Made by a program: the position numbers and the translations under genes. A stretch of DNA of 61,207 nt from CAIYYO01 sp049299895 (GTDB lineage: Archaea; Altiarchaeota; Altiarchaeia; IMC4; QMZM01), in the NCBI GenBank assembly GCA_049299895.1, contig JBAQYF010000007.1:1-61207 (forward strand), given 5' to 3'. The notes beneath the pieces were generated by a model. The model saw nothing but the letters and a program-made list of their open reading frames with translations. It did not search any database and was not told where the DNA came from. Position 1 is the first letter of the stretch; each line of letters opens with the position of its first letter. Positions 60,316 to 61,207 of this stretch are shown here, piece after piece.

Positions 60316-61207
60316 TTATTTTCCTATTGCGTTTATTGTTTCTGTTACTGTTTCGAAATTGCTGTTGTTGAGTATGAATCTTTGTATTAGGCCGAAGTCT
60401 CTTTCTATTGGATTCAGCCAGGAGGCTCTTGTTGGCAGGGGTAGTATTTGCACTTCCGGGTGCAGGGATAAATAGTTTTGTATGTGGGCTGATCTGTGGG
60501 CGCTCCATCCGTCCCATATTATGTAAATAGTCTTTCCGGGGTATGATTCTTTTATTTTTTCTAGGTAGTCTGTTACGATGTAGGATTTTTTCCAGTCGTA
60601 TAATTGGTAGTGTATTTCTCCTGTGTGTATGTTTCTTGTTGCGAACAGGTCGCATAATCCTTTTACTTTCTGGCCGTAAGGTGTGTGATAATAGCCTTTG
60701 AATACACACTTCTGTCCTTCGTATTGCTTGACTGCGGTCTTCCCCTTTTCGTCGAAAGACAGCAACACTCCGTTCACGGGCGGGCAGGCTACTGCCCGCT
60801 CAATTGCTTGTTTTTTTTAATGAATTCCTTGTCCGGACTATACTGCCAACGCTTGCTCTTCTTGAGTTTGGCTCCTCTTTTCATAATCATCTTTCGTAGG
60901 GTTTCTATGCTGATGGAGTCTACGACTTCTTGTTCCATTAGGTGTTTTCTAAAACGGGGAAGAGTCCAAACAGTATAGCAGTGACCGAATTCCAAAGGAT
61001 TCAAAGAGAACTGGGCTAAGATGTTGTCTTGTGTTTCTTTGCCGAATTTAATCTTTGCCCCCTTGGCTTTTAGTCTAATAACCTAAGTTTTCCCTTGTTT
61101 TTCCTCATTACATCCTACTTTTTTTAGTATGCTGTCCTGTATTTTTTCCAGATTTACAGTTGTGGACCAAGTATTGTCGTTTTCGTTGTCTTTCAAATGG
61201 ATTTTGT
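60316..61207 (-). pseudogene. broken second IS630-type transposase, runs off the window
   Basis: Reads leftwards from beyond the right edge. At least three pieces are joined by breaks: the N-terminal part has an in-frame TAG at 61083-61085, then a frame to 60789 ends in a stop (after NKQLSGQ), and a third part in a shifted frame (60316-60777) has Asp in LLSFDEKG, Asp in IIWDGWSAHRS and Glu in LNPIERDFG of a DDE transposase. It is distinct from the intact copy next door. No left terminal repeat was identified; TCAACTAGTTGA near 60291-60302 is palindromic. Confidence 0.72.

Noticed and set aside
61083..61085. Read-through TAG (for example pyrrolysine) in the transposase
   Set aside because: The same gene is also broken by a second stop and a frameshift, so decay is the simpler reading.

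Overview
The window is chromosomal DNA of an archaeon. The evidence is TFB, archaeal aRF1, Kae1, membrane-anchored LonB, GINS51, HerA, L39e, an S4e-containing ribosomal cluster, RNase P protein Rpp29, a homotetramer-type tRNA-splicing endonuclease, archaemetzincin and a cupin-type phosphoglucose isomerase. Several genes look reduced or split (a half-length PheT, an RqcH homologue without NFACT-R). With the style of the surface proteins this would fit a DPANN or related euryarchaeal lineage, but I cannot name the phylum from sequence alone. No rRNA, tRNA or CRISPR array was recognised.

Layout. 0.2-4.2 kb holds RNA-modification and housekeeping genes (endA, kae1, lonB, and a 51-codon rpl39e). 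4.3-13.7 kb is a long minus-strand run. Read in its own direction it encodes a VirB2/TrbC-like pilin, a PrgI/VirB3-like membrane protein, a VirB4 ATPase with a nuclease-like tail, a Mrr-like/PAP2 fusion, a TPR protein, a truncated RqcH, thioredoxin reductase and a small secreted protein. The first four look like a conjugation-type DNA transfer or DNA import machine and are the most interesting part of the window. 13.9-21.5 kb is a cell-surface and glycosylation region: a GT2 dolichyl-phosphate sugar transferase, a large GT-C-like membrane protein, a glycine-rich exported protein, an unknown membrane protein and a methyltransferase. 21.7-36.7 kb is dense housekeeping: Lrp regulator, pheS, DUF99, a SpoU methyltransferase, herA, an EamA transporter, archaeal ornithine cyclodeaminase, pyrG, tfb, CBS protein, gins51, pgi, amzA, half of pheT, and aRF1. 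Neighbours are very close and some convergent genes overlap.

36.8-44 kb is a surface-protein locus: a membrane-anchored exoprotein, a 988-residue S-layer-like protein, a Thr-rich stalk protein, and a frameshifted relative of the last one. The S-layer-like protein and the pseudogene share a C-terminal motif. An RPA gene and a DUF63 membrane protein follow.

46.7-49.6 kb is an AT-richer three-gene ABC-3C-type anti-invader cassette (nuclease-like effector, small middle component, DUF2326 ATPase). Next comes a 600-base non-coding stretch full of inverted repeats. 50.3-59.0 kb is the S10/spc ribosomal protein cluster from L3 to S14. It then departs from the usual order: S7 stands where S8 is expected, followed by a decayed second copy of the S7 tail, an intact IS630-type element and a broken second IS630-type transposase that runs off the end. 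This appears to be a rearrangement breakpoint.

Coordinates of starts were adjusted by ribosome-site position and family alignment for the Lrp regulator, S-layer protein, L23 and S3. All function calls rest on reading translated sequence by eye; no database was searched.
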